Shown: positions 1 through 10,680 of the stretch, one piece after another
Layout of the letters: each line of letters starts with the position of its first letter
How positions within the stretch are numbered: the first letter of the stretch is position 1
Source: Bactrocera neohumeralis
Lineage: Eukaryota; Arthropoda; Insecta; Diptera; Tephritidae
Length of the DNA: 64,000 nucleotides
Direction of reading: 5' to 3'
Assembly (NCBI RefSeq): GCF_024586455.1
Contig: NW_026089666.1
Coordinates: 33,899 to 97,898 of the forward strand
Position numbers and translations under genes: made by a program
The notes under the pieces: model-generated
Told to the model about the DNA's origin: nothing
Database searches by the model: none
What the model saw: only the letters and a program-made list of their open reading frames with translations

Positions 1-1590
1 CTATGCTTTAAGTTCTCTGGATCATCCACTTCAATATACTGTAAATTCTGCTGACCATTCAACCAGAGAACTTAAAACATAGAGAAGGTGCAAATTGAAT
101 TCTGTATGACGGTTCGATTGCGCGGCTAACAGAGCTGATAGAATCAAAGTAAGGAATTCACCATTCACGCTGCTATTTAGCAGAATTGAGCATGTGCACT
201 GGCAGAAATATATATAAAATGACTAAATACATGTGAGAATAAATAAAGAGAGCTGCTTTGTAGAAAAATATGCAAATTCATACAGAAAACGTAAAAAAAA
301 CATTCTCTGAGTGACATACGCATGCTTATATTGTATTATATGAACCATTGTCGCATATGCGTGATTATTTTGTGTTATAAGAACCATTGTTTTCCAAAAA
401 ATGGTAAAAATTTTATGTTATAAAATTTAACAAAAAATAATTTTCAATAAATTAATATTTCAAAAATGATATTAATTTCGACTACTATAAAATGAACTTA
501 AATGTGCTCATATAAACACTTCCATTAATGACCTTCATGAAATATGCATATTCGCATTATTTCGTTATCATTTCCATATTTGTACCAATAGAATTTCTAT
601 GGCATATACATATATTATTTCTTTGGCACATTTGTCTGTATGTTTACGAAAGCAAATGCGAGCCACATACATATGAACACATGTACATTCCTAATAACAA
701 GTGTCGCACGCTTCTTTCGCATCTCCGTTGTCACGGTCAACCAATGGCCGAAACTTGCGTTTTGTCAAAGAGTCAAGTGCTGAACACATTGAGCGCGAAT
801 ACACACGTTCTTATGGACACAGTTATATAGTTGTGAAACTGCCTCAATAAATGTGTCCCTAAGAACGTGTGTATTCTAATATTTGACAAATGTCGCTTGC
901 AGTCTGTCGCTCTCATTGTGTTCAGCACTTGTGTGATGATAGAAAATCCAAGCTGTGCCGAAAAAAATAAACGAATGGCCGCCAATTGTCACCGCTTCCC
1001 TTGCCGCTGTACAGCTTCGCCTACAAACCAGCGTAAATATGTATGCATATGTATGAGCGCGAATACATATCGACACAGATTTTTGCGAGTCACGGAAAAA
1101 TATTTTAGACAAATATTGTAAATCGACAACGGCTATGTTGCCACTTTTCTCACTTCCTTCTGTGAAGAAGCATCAGAAAGTTGTTCAATTTATGATTTTT
1201 AACGTTTGCCATCGTCGTGAAATGACGCTTGTAGGCAAAGGCATGCTCGGGGAGATGTTACGGCGTCTGTTTTTATGAATGAAGCGAGGTCGCTTGTGGA
1301 ATTTGCGCCTGCTTTTATGAATGAAATCGTTTTTGTTGTAAAATTTACTACATTTGAGCTTCCCCAATTTGGCTGCCATATTGACCTGTGGTGCCTTTGC
1401 TATTTAGACAATTGTTGTTTTTGTAGAACAAACCATCAATTTTTTGTTGGTGACATATTCACATGTGTACGCATTGTATGCTTGTGCATTATTTGTTCGG
1501 CAATGTATACAAATTGTACATATGTATATAAATATAAATGAATGTATATATATGAACATGTAGATCAATGCGCGCACATGCGTATACATA
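1..1590. repeat. Dispersed AT-rich repeat, copy A
   Basis: This stretch has no supported gene. Positions 1-560 match the reverse complement of 22916-23350, and about 525-610 match the reverse complement of 20013-20100. Around 900-1010 and 1400-1460 there are matches to copies near 16.45 kb, 23.5 kb and 46.1 kb, recognisable by the blocks TTTTTGTAGAACAA and GGTGACATATTCA. Short open frames here have no recognisable domain and differ between copies. The family is non-coding as far as seen, rich in ATACATATGTA microsatellite tracts, and its true ends and class are unknown. A Helitron-like or other non-autonomous element is possible but not shown. Confidence 0.7.
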
Positions 1591-1610
1591 CATACTTTTT
1601 AATCTCAACA

Positions 1611-1771
1611 AAGATTTATCATAACTTACCTCTGGTGGGGGGAAATGAAACCGTCTTCCGTCGAGTGAGAATTTATTCATTCTTAAAACTCATAAAAGAT
1701 TATTTATTCCTTACCTCTGGTGGGGGGAAATAAAACGACCTTCATTGAGTGAGAAATATTTCATTCTGATT
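1611..1771. repeat. Two-copy tandem repeat, about 84 bp
   Basis: Two adjacent copies share the core CTTACCTCTGGTGGGGGGAA followed by a diverged block that ends in GAGTGAGAA and TTTATTCATTCT or a close variant. The rest of 1591-1860 is AT-rich and shows nothing else. Confidence 0.7.
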
Positions 1772-1860
1772 TTATTGTCAATATTACACACCTTATATAC
1801 AATTTTAAGTCTTACTTATCTAGTTAAATATATGTGTATGTACGGCACACCACATGGGGT

Positions 1861-2050
1861 CCCTGCCAACCATGAGCGGGTAAAACTCCAGATAATTAGC
1901 GGGTAACATGGTTGTAAACATATAGAATGTTTCTTAAGCCTGGCAGATATTTTACCTACTCACGTACGTATACATGTGATCAGACATCTTTGTTGCGCTC
2001 ATTCAGCAGTGTTATATAAGGAAGTATATCTGTCCTGCTCTAATATCCTT
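1861..2050 (+). repeat. Left terminal inverted repeat of the 5.5-kb transposon
   Basis: Pairs with 7192-7389. Shared blocks in order include GGTAAAACTCCAGATAATTA, GGCAGATATTTTACCTACTC, ACGTACGTATACATGTGATC and TGTTGCGCTCATTCAGCAG. The inner edge is near TAGAGCAGGACAG and its complement. Confidence 0.85.
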
Positions 2051-2739
2051 TAACTTTATTTTTTTATTTTTTTTATTTTTAAATTATTAAATTTATTATT
2101 TTTAATAAATATGTATTTACATAAGTATTTATATAAAATTGTAATTAATTATTTTAACGCTAACATTTCATGAATAAAAATATATTTAATTTAAAAAAAG
2201 AATTTCATCTGAAAAAAGATTAATTACAGAAAAGAATTATTATTAGCTGAAAATAAAGTGAAAAAAGATTATAAAAGACAAATACCTGAAAATAAAAGAG
2301 TGGAAAAATATTATAAAAGACAAATTACTGAAAATAAAATAAAAGTTATTAAAACCTGAAAATAAAAGAGTGGAAAAATATTATAAAAGACATATTACTG
2401 AAAATAAAAATAAAAACTGAAAAAAAAAGAAAAACATTAATTATTTCTTATTTTATTTATTGTTATTTTATTCATAAATATTACGTACTAATCTATAAAT
2501 ATAATAATAAAAAAAATTAAAATTAAATTTAAGAGGATCTAGTTCCTTATATTACGTTTTACATGCTTATATCTATTATGGCTTAAACTAACAAAACGTC
2601 TTACAGCTAAAATTTTTTTATCTTGCATATTTACAAATGCAGCTATATGTAAAATATTTATAATTAAAAAGGAAAAATTAAAAACGAAAAATTAAAAAAG
2701 GGAAAAGGAAAAATAAAAAGGAAAAATAAAAACGAAAAA

Positions 2740-3594
2740 TTAAAAAGGAAAGAATAAAAATAGATTAATATTACCGAGAATGATATCCACTATTCTTAAT
2801 TTGTTTAGGGCCTTTTTTCCAGCTTTTCCTTCGTAGTTGTACAGCCACACCAACTCATCACTAAATAAGGACTGCATCACCTTCTCTATCGAGTCCTTGG
2901 TAGATTTTATATTTAGAATAATGGCCGTCTATAAATGTATATTTATCTATAAATATTTATATATACTTATATATATATGGAAAGAAAGGCAAACTTACCA
3001 TAGCGTCAGAGTAAGCTTGGAGTGTAAGGTGCTCCTCCACCTTCAGCAATGTTTCCTCTGACCACATTGGGAACAAGCTTTGCAACAGAGTCTGCTCCTC
3101 GCTCACTCCTTCGCCAGTGATGCGGCTTACACTGCGGTGGGTTTTTGCCGAGAGCACCTTACACTCCCGCAACAATTGACCTTGTGCTTGGATCTCCGCA
3201 CGTTCTGGCATCTGAAATTTAAATAATAAATAATTAAAATAATTTTAAAATATAATGATTTTATTTCAACAAATACCTTCTCAGCAAGAGCGCTTTCTAC
3301 AGCTGATAACCGATTTATCATGTCTTCTTGCCGAGATTCTATCCTACCAAGGCTTTCAAGGATTTTCTGCAGTACCGACGCAGTATCCCCACTTATATTA
3401 AGTTGGAGTTGGGTGGCCATACGCTGCGAATGGGGCTCGGCGATATGAAATTGGCTCATTTCTTCTTCTATAAAGAAAGTTAAATGATTACAATGAAAAA
3501 CACATAAGTACAATAAAGTCATTTTACCATCTCGCTGCCGTGGAGTAATGTTCTCCGGGGAAGAGGTGTCAATTGGGAAAGAAAAATCTATTTA
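2740..3594 (-). CDS. DUF4806-like accessory protein of the 5.5-kb transposon (spliced)
   Basis: Four exon pieces read leftwards in one protein. A short acidic/proline piece (about 3590-3531) has no visible start and may need an upstream exon. Next comes 3462-3277 with a heptad-like stretch (LQKILESLGRIESRQEDM). Then 3211-2999, then 2928-2740 ending at TAA. The GT-AG introns 3276-3212 (65 bp) and 2998-2929 (70 bp) keep the frame, and the ATAG acceptor near 3464 fits a third. The last exon contains the block LFSDELVWLYNYEGKAGKKA, typical of DUF4806-type domains common in insect multicopy genes. No stop interrupts the exons, although the neighbouring transposase is broken. A further donor (CTCG/GTAATA, near 2773) could change the C-terminus. 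The function is unknown; a DNA-binding or accessory transposition role is only inferred. Confidence 0.6.
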
Positions 3595-3671
3595 TCTATG
3601 TAAAATTATAAAACAAATTGTGCAATAGAGGAATTAAAATAAATTTATTCCCTATTGGAATAGAAAAATAT

Positions 3672-5550
3672 TTAAATTCTAAATCTACTTTTTTTAATAA
3701 TTTTAATGTCCTCATCTTTAATTTCGCCTACTAGAATACCTAAACCAGATGAGGACACCAAAGGCTCTTTGAAAACATCACCAACTTTTGTCAAAATAAG
3801 ACAACCAAAAGTATCTGGTTGGTTTTGTTGGTTGATAATTTTCAAAGACCCTATTTTACTGCTAAAAAAGAAACTATCTTTATCTTTTTTGCAATTAATA
3901 ATAAACCTATCTATTCGAGGAATTTTGCTAGAATCTGTAACATTTCTTCTTTCTTCTATTCTTAAATATAATTGCCGCAAAATCTTATTAGGATTATTAA
4001 TTGTACGTTTCAAATATTGCATATGATTTTCAAATTTATATGCCGAAAAATTATCTAAATGCCCGAATTTTTTAACGCAATCAGTTAAATGCAAAAGACC
4101 ATGAATATTGAAACTAACCAAATGTTGTCCATAAAAATTACTAAATAACTTAACAAATTCCTTTAACAATTCATTGGCAACAGTGGATTCTACTCTACAG
4201 GATTTTTCGCAACTTAGAAGACGAATATCGGAATGTAGCAAAAGAAAATGATAATACAAATCGTCCGGTATGCAATCTTTTGAATACAATTATACCCGAA
4301 TACAACAAAAATTGACGATATTCTGTGGACTTCCAGTTGCTTATTTCGTCCAGATCTCTACTGCGTCTGGAAAATTCAGAGGGAACGTAGTCGTTAATAT
4401 ATAATATTTTTTCATTCATTTTTGTTTCGTTCCCTCTTTTAACAAGCAACTGAAGAAGTTTCTTAGTAACCCCTAAATCAACTAAATGCATTGGATCTAA
4501 CGGAAATTGAGAAACCATGTTAATATTTACAGATTCTAGCAAATTTTCCCCCTGCTTAAAATCGTCTAAATGATGACTTATGTATATCTACTCTATTCCT
4601 AAATGAACTATCAGTCCTAAGTTCTCCTACGGTTTGTTAGAAACACACTCTCCTCTCTTTATAAATCCCTTCCTGAACGCATTTAGGGCAGCTATTCTTT
4701 CCGGTGTGTGACTTTACACCAGTGACAAAGGCGCGACCCGGTGCGTCACAAACAAAAAGCCTAACACTAAACTCTTTCAAATTCTGCCTAGATCCTACTT
4801 TAACTCCGTTTTCTTGCAAGAACTTTATTTCTTCACAAAATTCTCTAATAAAGTCATTTACATTCGTTGGCTTACTCATTCCTGAGAAGCAAGCGATTGT
4901 AAAAGGTCTTGTATTAGGGAAGCCTACTACATGACCTAAAATTGGCCATAATGTCCTATTGGAACTTTTATACAATTTAAGTCCATCTATTCCTACATCT
5001 ATAGAAACTTTTTCTACATCGTCTAGGAAATCAAAGTCTGGAAAATTAAAAGTATATTGTATTCCCAAATACAATAACTCCCCCTCAGCTACAGATTTAA
5101 TTTCTACTACCTGCCTACTGGTACCTAAAAGAGTCCTTGCACATAACGGCAGTCCTTTAATACTTGCTCTATCTAAGGTTTGTAAAAGGTCCGTTAAACT
5201 ATTTTGGGATATGTTATTTTTAACAGCCCATGTCTTCAATCCCTTACGAAGTTCCTCACTAACATCTTTGTTTCTAAACAAAAATCAACCTCGTCATCAT
5301 CAAACAAAAATCTGTCATTTTCCTTATTACTACTATATTCCAGTTCCTCATCAATATCTAAATTACCTATTGTTTCCCTACAACTATCTGCTACTTCACA
5401 GAATCTGTCAGAGACTGCTGCCCTGCTTGTGGATGGTATATCATCGCTTTCTAAATTACTATCTTCATTCATTTTCCTAAACTTCGTAACTGTAGCCCTA
5501 AACTTTGCCCTCTCCTTACTCAAAAGATTCGAAAATGTCCTTTCATTCAT
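3672..5550 (-). pseudogene. tnp2-like transposase, frameshifted
   Basis: One ancestral protein of roughly 600 residues now lies in four frames: 5550-5236, 5281-4637, 4542-4195 and 4289-3672. Breaks fall near 5275, between 4637 and 4560, and near 4290. The N-terminal part is acidic and low complexity. The second has KGLPLCARTLLGT and ends in a CPKC knuckle (SCPKCVQEG). The third has QFPLDPMHLVDLGVTKKLL and the fourth FNIHGLLHLTDCVKKFGHLD with AYKFENHMQYLK. The last two signatures are characteristic of tnp2/Transposase_21-type proteins in animal multicopy families. It would have bound and cut the element ends; in this copy it is dead. Family membership is from recalled motifs, not a search. Confidence 0.7.
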
Positions 5551-5606
5551 TTTAAATTTTAAAAATATATCTGTATATATAATATAATGTAGTCTAAAAG
5601 TTCAGT

Positions 5607-5830
5607 AAAACACACGTTCTTTTGCAAATAATTTAAAGACTGCAGAGGCCGCTTTAAGGACACGTTCTTTTGCAAATAATTTAAAGACTGCACAGGCCGC
5701 TTTAAGGACACGTTCTTTTATATATAATTTAAAGACTGCAGAGCCCGTTTTAAGGACACGTTCTTTTATATAAAATTTTAACAATGCACAGGCCGCTTTA
5801 AGGACACGTTCTTTTATATATAATTTTATT
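5607..5830. repeat. Tandem repeat, about 52-bp unit, 4 to 5 copies
   Basis: The unit runs CACGTTCTTTTxxAxATAATTTAAAGACTGCA(G/C)AGGCCGCTTTAAGGA. The first two units carry GCAAATAA after the TTTT, the later ones ATATATAA, so the array has two sub-types. It sits just upstream of the transposase reading frame, where a promoter or transposase-binding array would lie. Confidence 0.85.
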
Positions 5831-5837
5831 AAAATGA

Positions 5838-6178
5838 AACAAACTTTTTTTCATCGAATTTAGGTAAACAAAAAATAACCCGAAAATGTGCGTTGGTGTT
5901 AGTGTATAGAGAAAAAATGTGTAGTTGTATTGGAATATTTGTCTCAAGCGGATAGCCGTGGTTTGCAGGGGTTGTTTACAACTATACAATGCAATACATG
6001 TGTGTGTGTGTGTGCTGCCATACAAGATCTTTTACCCTGCGAACCACGGCTACCCGATTGAGACAAATATTCCAATACAACTACACATTTTTTCTCTATA
6101 CACTAACACCAACGCACATTTTCGGGTTATTTTTTGTTTACCTAAATACGATGAAAAAAAGTTTCTTTCATCTCTTGA
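5838..6178. repeat. Large imperfect palindrome
   Basis: Arms of about 130 bp (5838-5970 and 6045-6175) are reverse complements with few mismatches. They share CCCGAAAATGTGCGTTGGTG and GTGTAGTTGTATTGGAATAT. The loop of about 75 bp includes a TG microsatellite (5999-6014). Open frames across it are palindrome shadows and not genes. Confidence 0.85.
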
Positions 6179-7100
6179 TTTATTTGAATGAGTGCGAAGG
6201 AGAAAACATTATTGTCAATAGTGACAAAAGAAAATCCCAAAAAGGGTAATAAAAAAACGATTGAAAGACGCATGTCATTCGTGATCGTACTATCGTAAAG
6301 GAGGCTCGTACAACAAGAAGGTAAGTGAATGCTTTTTTTTAAATAATTTGCAAATAATTACTTCATTTGTTTTTATAGCATTGAAATTAGCAGCTGCAGC
6401 AATATCATCAGAAGCAGCAAATTTAAATTGTTAAGTAAGTATGTGAGAAAAAGTGTGTGTTGTTTGAAATTGGATTGCGCAGTTCAACATAATACGCAAA
6501 AATAATTACATACATATGTACATAAGTATGTATTTTATGCGTTTAAGGCGGCCTGCACAATCCAATATAATATGTGAAAACAAATGTTTGCCTTATATTT
6601 TAAATAATCAGATAATATTATTATTCTTTTATTTCAGATATTATTATGATTTTTATTTAATTATTCTTTCTTTTCAGATTTTATCACTATTTTTATTTAA
6701 TTAATATTGGCTTTCAGAGTAAATTCTATTTGTATGTAATATATTTTATTCTTTCAGATAATATTAATCTTTTTTTTTCAGATATTATTATCATTTTATA
6801 CAATTAATCTTTCTTCAATGTAATTATTATTTATTTTCAGGTATTAATAATCTTTATTTTATTTTCAGGTATTTGTCTTTTATAATATTTTTCCACTCTT
6901 TTATTTTCAGGTTTTAAAAATTCTTTTCTTTATTTAATCTTTTTTCAGGTATTAAATATTTTTTAAATTAAATATATTTTTATTTATATAAATTGTAATA
7001 AATTTTTTGTAAACATATAAAAAATAAAATAAAATAAAAATTTTGAAAATTAAAAAGTTTAGTTTGAAATTTTAAGAAATTTTAAAAGTAGGAATCAAAA

Positions 7101-7178
7101 AATGCAACCCTGCATCAGATGTTTAAAATGCAACCCTGCATCAGCTATTTAAAAAGAGAAAATGCAACCCTGCATCAG
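7101..7178. repeat. Three copies of AATGCAACCCTGCATCAG
   Basis: The same 18-mer occurs at 7101, 7127 and 7161, just inside the right arm of the 5.5-kb transposon. Each contains the palindromic core TGCAACCCTGCA. No copies were seen at the left end, so it is asymmetric. Confidence 0.8.
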
Positions 7179-7191
7179 CCGTCGATTGGGG

Positions 7192-7389
7192 ATATTAGAG
7201 CAGGACAGATATACTTTTTTATATGAAACTGCTGAATGAGCGCAACAAAGATGTATGATCACATGTATACGTACGTGAGTAGGTAAAATATCTGCCAGGC
7301 TTAAGAAACCTTCTTTATGTTTACCACCACGTTTACCACCATGTTACCCGCTAATTATCTGGAGTTTTACCCGCTCATGGTTGGCAGGG
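7192..7389 (-). repeat. Right terminal inverted repeat of the 5.5-kb transposon
   Basis: Reverse complement of 1861-2050. This arm holds an extra direct duplication, GTTTACCACCACGTTTACCACC, where the left arm has one GGTTGTAAAC. The two arms have therefore diverged slightly. Confidence 0.85.
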
Positions 7390-7453
7390 TATCTCATCAT
7401 TGTTTATGCTGTATGGTTTGGGATTACTTTCAAGTGCACAAGTGCATTTGTAA

Positions 7454-8652
7454 CAGCGTTTAAAACACTGCGGCAAGTTTCAGTTCATATGATTTTGCTT
7501 CTGCTACTGCTTCTGAAAAAATCAGAAGTCGCAGTCGAAGCGTAGACAAAAATCAAACAGCTACGAAAATCAGAAATCAGCATAAGTCGCCATTATTCGT
7601 TTTTCTGCTTTCTGCTTTGCTGTAGCTTTCGATCGTATCCATAAGTTGCCGCAGCAGCTATCGACAATTTTCGACAGTCGTCGGCAGTCACAGTCGCGAA
7701 AAGTAATGCATTCGACTTTTTGCTACTTTTGATTTTTGTCGCTGTTGCTTTCGATCAGCGTAAGTCGAAAAAAGCAAGAAGCGTCAGATTCGTGGAAGTC
7801 GGCCGTTGCGACCGTTTTTGATTAGCTGCGACTTTAAAGAAATGTTTGGCAATTACTTATAGTGTACTTGAATTTTTTTATTATGTTGTTCATTTTCAAC
7901 TTTTTTATTTTTTCTTAAGTTTACAAAAATAAAAAAAATAATTTAAAATTCGTTGGAATAAATAATTTAAAAACATAACAATAAATTAATTTTTCATTGC
8001 TTTCATTACATACGTTACTCATTTTTTTTGATTATTCATTACAAAGTTCCTCTTGTTCAAAAAGTGGCAACGTATCAATGGCCATGTCCAGAAAGCTAGC
8101 TTACATATATTGCATATTGCTAAACCCTCGGCTGCTTTATTTTCAAAATATTTCCACGCTGCACTTGGCGCCATAGCTGAACACGTGTGAGTCTAGCAGC
8201 GTTCTAATTGCAAGTAAAAGCAAAAGAGCAAAAAGAGCAAGACGGCGACTGCTGGTGACTTCCACGAATCGGACGCTTCTTGCTTTTTTCGACTTACGCT
8301 GCTGATCGAAAGCAACAGCGACAAAAATCAAAAGTAGCAAAAAGTCGAATGCATTACTTTTCGTGACTGTGACTGCCGACGACTGTCGAAAATTGTCGAT
8401 AGCTGCTGCGGCAACTTATGGATACGATCGAAAGCTACAGCAAAGCAGAAAGCAGAAAAACGAATAACGGCGACTTATGCTGATTTCTGATTTTCGTAGC
8501 TGTTTGATTTTTGCGCCAGTCAAAGCATGCGACTTTTGATTTTTTCAGAAGCAAAAGCACTTGCATACTTTCTGATATCGCTCGCAGTTGAAGTAGCGAA
8601 TAGCCACAATATTGCGACTTCTGCTAATTCGACTGTAGTTTTTTAAACACTG
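7454..8652. mobile_element. Non-autonomous hAT-type foldback element (1.2 kb)
   Basis: The tips CAGCGTTTAAAACACTGCGG and (reverse complement of the right end) CAGTGTTTAAAAAACTACAG are hAT-like. The flanking 8 bp are identical: ATTTGTAA at 7446-7453 and 8653-8660. Long inverted arms of about 300 bp (about 7493-7800 and 8255-8560) share blocks such as ACAATTTTCGACAGTCGTCG and GCTTTCGATCGTATCCATAA. The middle is AT-rich. The open frame at 8143-8340 lies inside the right arm and has no transposase features. Confidence 0.92.
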
Positions 8653-8698
8653 ATTTGTAATCAATTGCCCAAACCTAAGTAAATATGTTTATATAACA

Positions 8699-9099
8699 AG
8701 TTAAATTATATTTTTATAATTTTTATTTTTAAAAAACAAGTGGACTCGCGTCCACTGTCTTTATTCTTTATTGACCGTCTTCTTTTACAAACGAATAAAA
8801 TCTAAATTACAATAATATTCTTAACTTTAATGAAACCTATTTCTGCACACAAGTCACGTTGCACTTGCATGTGCAATATTTGTTGATTTGCCGAATTACC
8901 CTGTTTATTATTTATTGTTCCCAGCGATCTCAGCTTTCCCAAGAATTGCCGAATTGCAGTAGTAAGGTTCGTTGATCGAAGCGCTCCAAATTTATTTGGT
9001 GTCAGCAGTTTATGCGGATGCGCGTGCAAAGTTGGGTAACTATTTTAGCCAATTTGTTTTTGTCAATTGGCATAGCTTTTATGAGCTGTTGTGTTAACT
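8699..9099 (-). repeat. Gypsy-1 3' LTR, 401 bp
   Basis: Read in the element's direction the LTR starts AGTTAACACAAC right after the polypurine tract and ends TTTAACT. It differs from the other LTR by only a few bases (for example GATCGAAGCG against GATCGAGCG), so the insertion is fairly recent. The polypurine tract is the complement of 9100-9112 (AAAGGGGGAAG). Confidence 0.9.
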
Positions 9100-9131
9100 C
9101 TTCCCCCTTTAAGCATGATCGTCCTCGATCA

Positions 9132-10664
9132 TCAATAGAATGGCAAGTCGTTGAAGTTTACGTAAGTTGGCTTGTTGATTATGTCGTTTGGTGGACTTAC
9201 TGGAGGGTTTTCAATTGTGACTTCTTTTCCGACATATTCAATCTTTATTGATCTACGTTTATAAAGTGCAATGCACATGCATGAAAAAACTACCATAACT
9301 GTTGTTGTAAGAGTTCCAATAGAAAGCGTTGTGATTCTTAGGAAATCAATTCGTCTGGTGTTGTTGATGTGCAATTCGTTTAGCATTTCTAGTGATAAAA
9401 GCTTGATGTGATTCTTTTCGTCTGGCGTAAGTTGTAAGACTGTGGGTATGGCTTCGAAAGGTATTGTTTCAAAATTTCTATATGTCTGGTTTTTGACTTC
9501 TATCGTAGCATTATAGAATTTAATAACGTGTGTCCCATTTGTCATCTGAGGCGTTCTGTTTATATTTATTATACCATTAAAATTGTTTAATAGTAGTATT
9601 CCTGGTTGTATTTCTTCGATTGTAGGAATAGCGTGACTCGTGATTGTGGTGCAGGTAGAATTTAAACTATTTATTATTTTAGGTAAACATGTATCTTCAC
9701 TAAAATCTACTAAACATTTTTTTTCACAAATTGTTACATTATTATATTTTTCACATAGTTTCTTAACTCCATATATTGAATTTTTTCCTTTAATTATTTC
9801 TTTATATTTAATATTTATTGCAATGTTTTTTGGCTTTTTAACTGGCCTTATAATTATTCTTCTAAATATTTCGCTATTTGTAAGCGGTATTTTTATCATA
9901 TAAATTATTAACATTTCTTTACTTAGTACATTTATTTTTGAAAATTCTAACGCTTCTTCTGCGTTGTTAAATGGCATTTGTTCTTCTCTTAATTTTTCTA
10001 ATGCAGTTTTTATTTCTTCTTTATTTAGTAATAATGTATTTAAAACATTTGTTTTCGCCCATTGAATGGCATACTTTATATTAACTAATTCTTCTTTTAT
10101 TAACCTAATCTTACTTTGTAAATCAATTACAATTTCATTTATTATACTATCGTCTTTTCTTATTGAATTTGAAATTAAATTCATTACATTTGATATATTG
10201 TTAATTCTGTTAGTAAATAGTTCATTTATTATTACTTGTTTGTTATTATTTTGGTTTAGGTTCAAAAGATTCTTATTAATGATTTCGAGGTCGTCATGGT
10301 CTGGTGATCCTGCCAGATATTTCCATGCGGTGCCTAATATGTTTATTGACTTTCTAATTCGGGATGTTTTAGTGGGTTTAAGTGTATCGAGGATTTCAAG
10401 GGTTTGATTTATTTCATGTTTAAGGATTGGGCGAAGGAAAGTGTCTTTGGGGATTTTGTCCGTTATATGGTCCTGTATGTCTGTCAAAAGTTGTTCGTAC
10501 TTGTTGATGTCAATTATATGGATTAGTCTAAATGTTCCGTCCTGAATTTTAGCTAGTCCGTTATTTATCGTAACTAGGTAAGAGTTTGTGTAGTCCAAAA
10601 TCTCTATGCTAGCGAGACTGGTCGTAATAGTAGTCAAGAGGAGTATGCATCTAATGGTGTCCAT
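9132..10664 (-). CDS. Env-like membrane glycoprotein of gypsy-1 (510 aa)
   Basis: The open frame has no internal stop and is of usual length for errantivirus env. A hydrophobic signal segment covers about residues 1-18. A basic RIRK site at about 102-105 is followed by a hydrophobic region, as at a furin-type cleavage/fusion-peptide junction. A heptad-rich stretch follows, then cysteine-rich segments near the middle. A single membrane span lies at about 444-466, followed by a 44-residue tail. In insect gypsy elements this protein is a retroviral-type envelope, generally expressed from a spliced message. Its being open while pol is deleted suggests recent damage to pol, or selection/rescue in trans; neither is shown. 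Confidence 0.9.
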   Translation of the reverse strand: MDTIRCILLLTTITTSLASIEILDYTNSYLVTINNGLAKIQDGTFRLIHIIDINKYEQLLTDIQDHITDKIPKDTFLRPILKHEINQTLEILDTLKPTKTSRIRKSINILGTAWKYLAGSPDHDDLEIINKNLLNLNQNNNKQVIINELFTNRINNISNVMNLISNSIRKDDSIINEIVIDLQSKIRLIKEELVNIKYAIQWAKTNVLNTLLLNKEEIKTALEKLREEQMPFNNAEEALEFSKINVLSKEMLIIYMIKIPLTNSEIFRRIIIRPVKKPKNIAINIKYKEIIKGKNSIYGVKKLCEKYNNVTICEKKCLVDFSEDTCLPKIINSLNSTCTTITSHAIPTIEEIQPGILLLNNFNGIININRTPQMTNGTHVIKFYNATIEVKNQTYRNFETIPFEAIPTVLQLTPDEKNHIKLLSLEMLNELHINNTRRIDFLRITTLSIGTLTTTVMVVFSCMCIALYKRRSIKIEYVGKEVTIENPPVSPPNDIINKPTYVNFNDLPFY

Positions 10665-10680
10665 TTTTCCTGAAAGTAGA

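Larger units (their letters stand above)
1861..7389 (-). mobile_element. 5.5-kb TIR DNA transposon with tnp2-like transposase
   Basis: The ends are inverted copies of each other: CCCTGCCAACCATGAGCGGG at 1861 and its reverse complement ending at 7389. Near-identical pairing runs for about 190 bp. Inside the arms lie looser inverted regions full of short CTGAAAATAAAA or TTTTATTTTCAG units (2200-2450 against 6600-6960). The coding genes point leftwards. The transposase resembles the tnp2 (Transposase_21) group known from CACTA/EnSpm elements, but the tips are not CACTA and I found no convincing target duplication, so the superfamily is left open. No other copy is visible in the window. Confidence 0.75.

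Noticed and set aside
528..1121. Short open frames of 60-100 codons in repeat copy A
   Set aside because: They lie in repeated non-coding DNA, are not conserved between copies, and have no recognisable domain.
1857..1864. Target duplication for the 5.5-kb transposon
   Set aside because: Flanks CATGGGGT and TATCTCAT do not match at 2, 3 or 8 bp.
5798..6249. Overlapping frames on both strands
   Set aside because: They are produced by the palindrome at 5838-6178 and mirror each other.
8691..8698. Target duplication for gypsy-1
   Set aside because: Left flank AACA and right flank CATA differ and the right LTR is clipped by nine bases.
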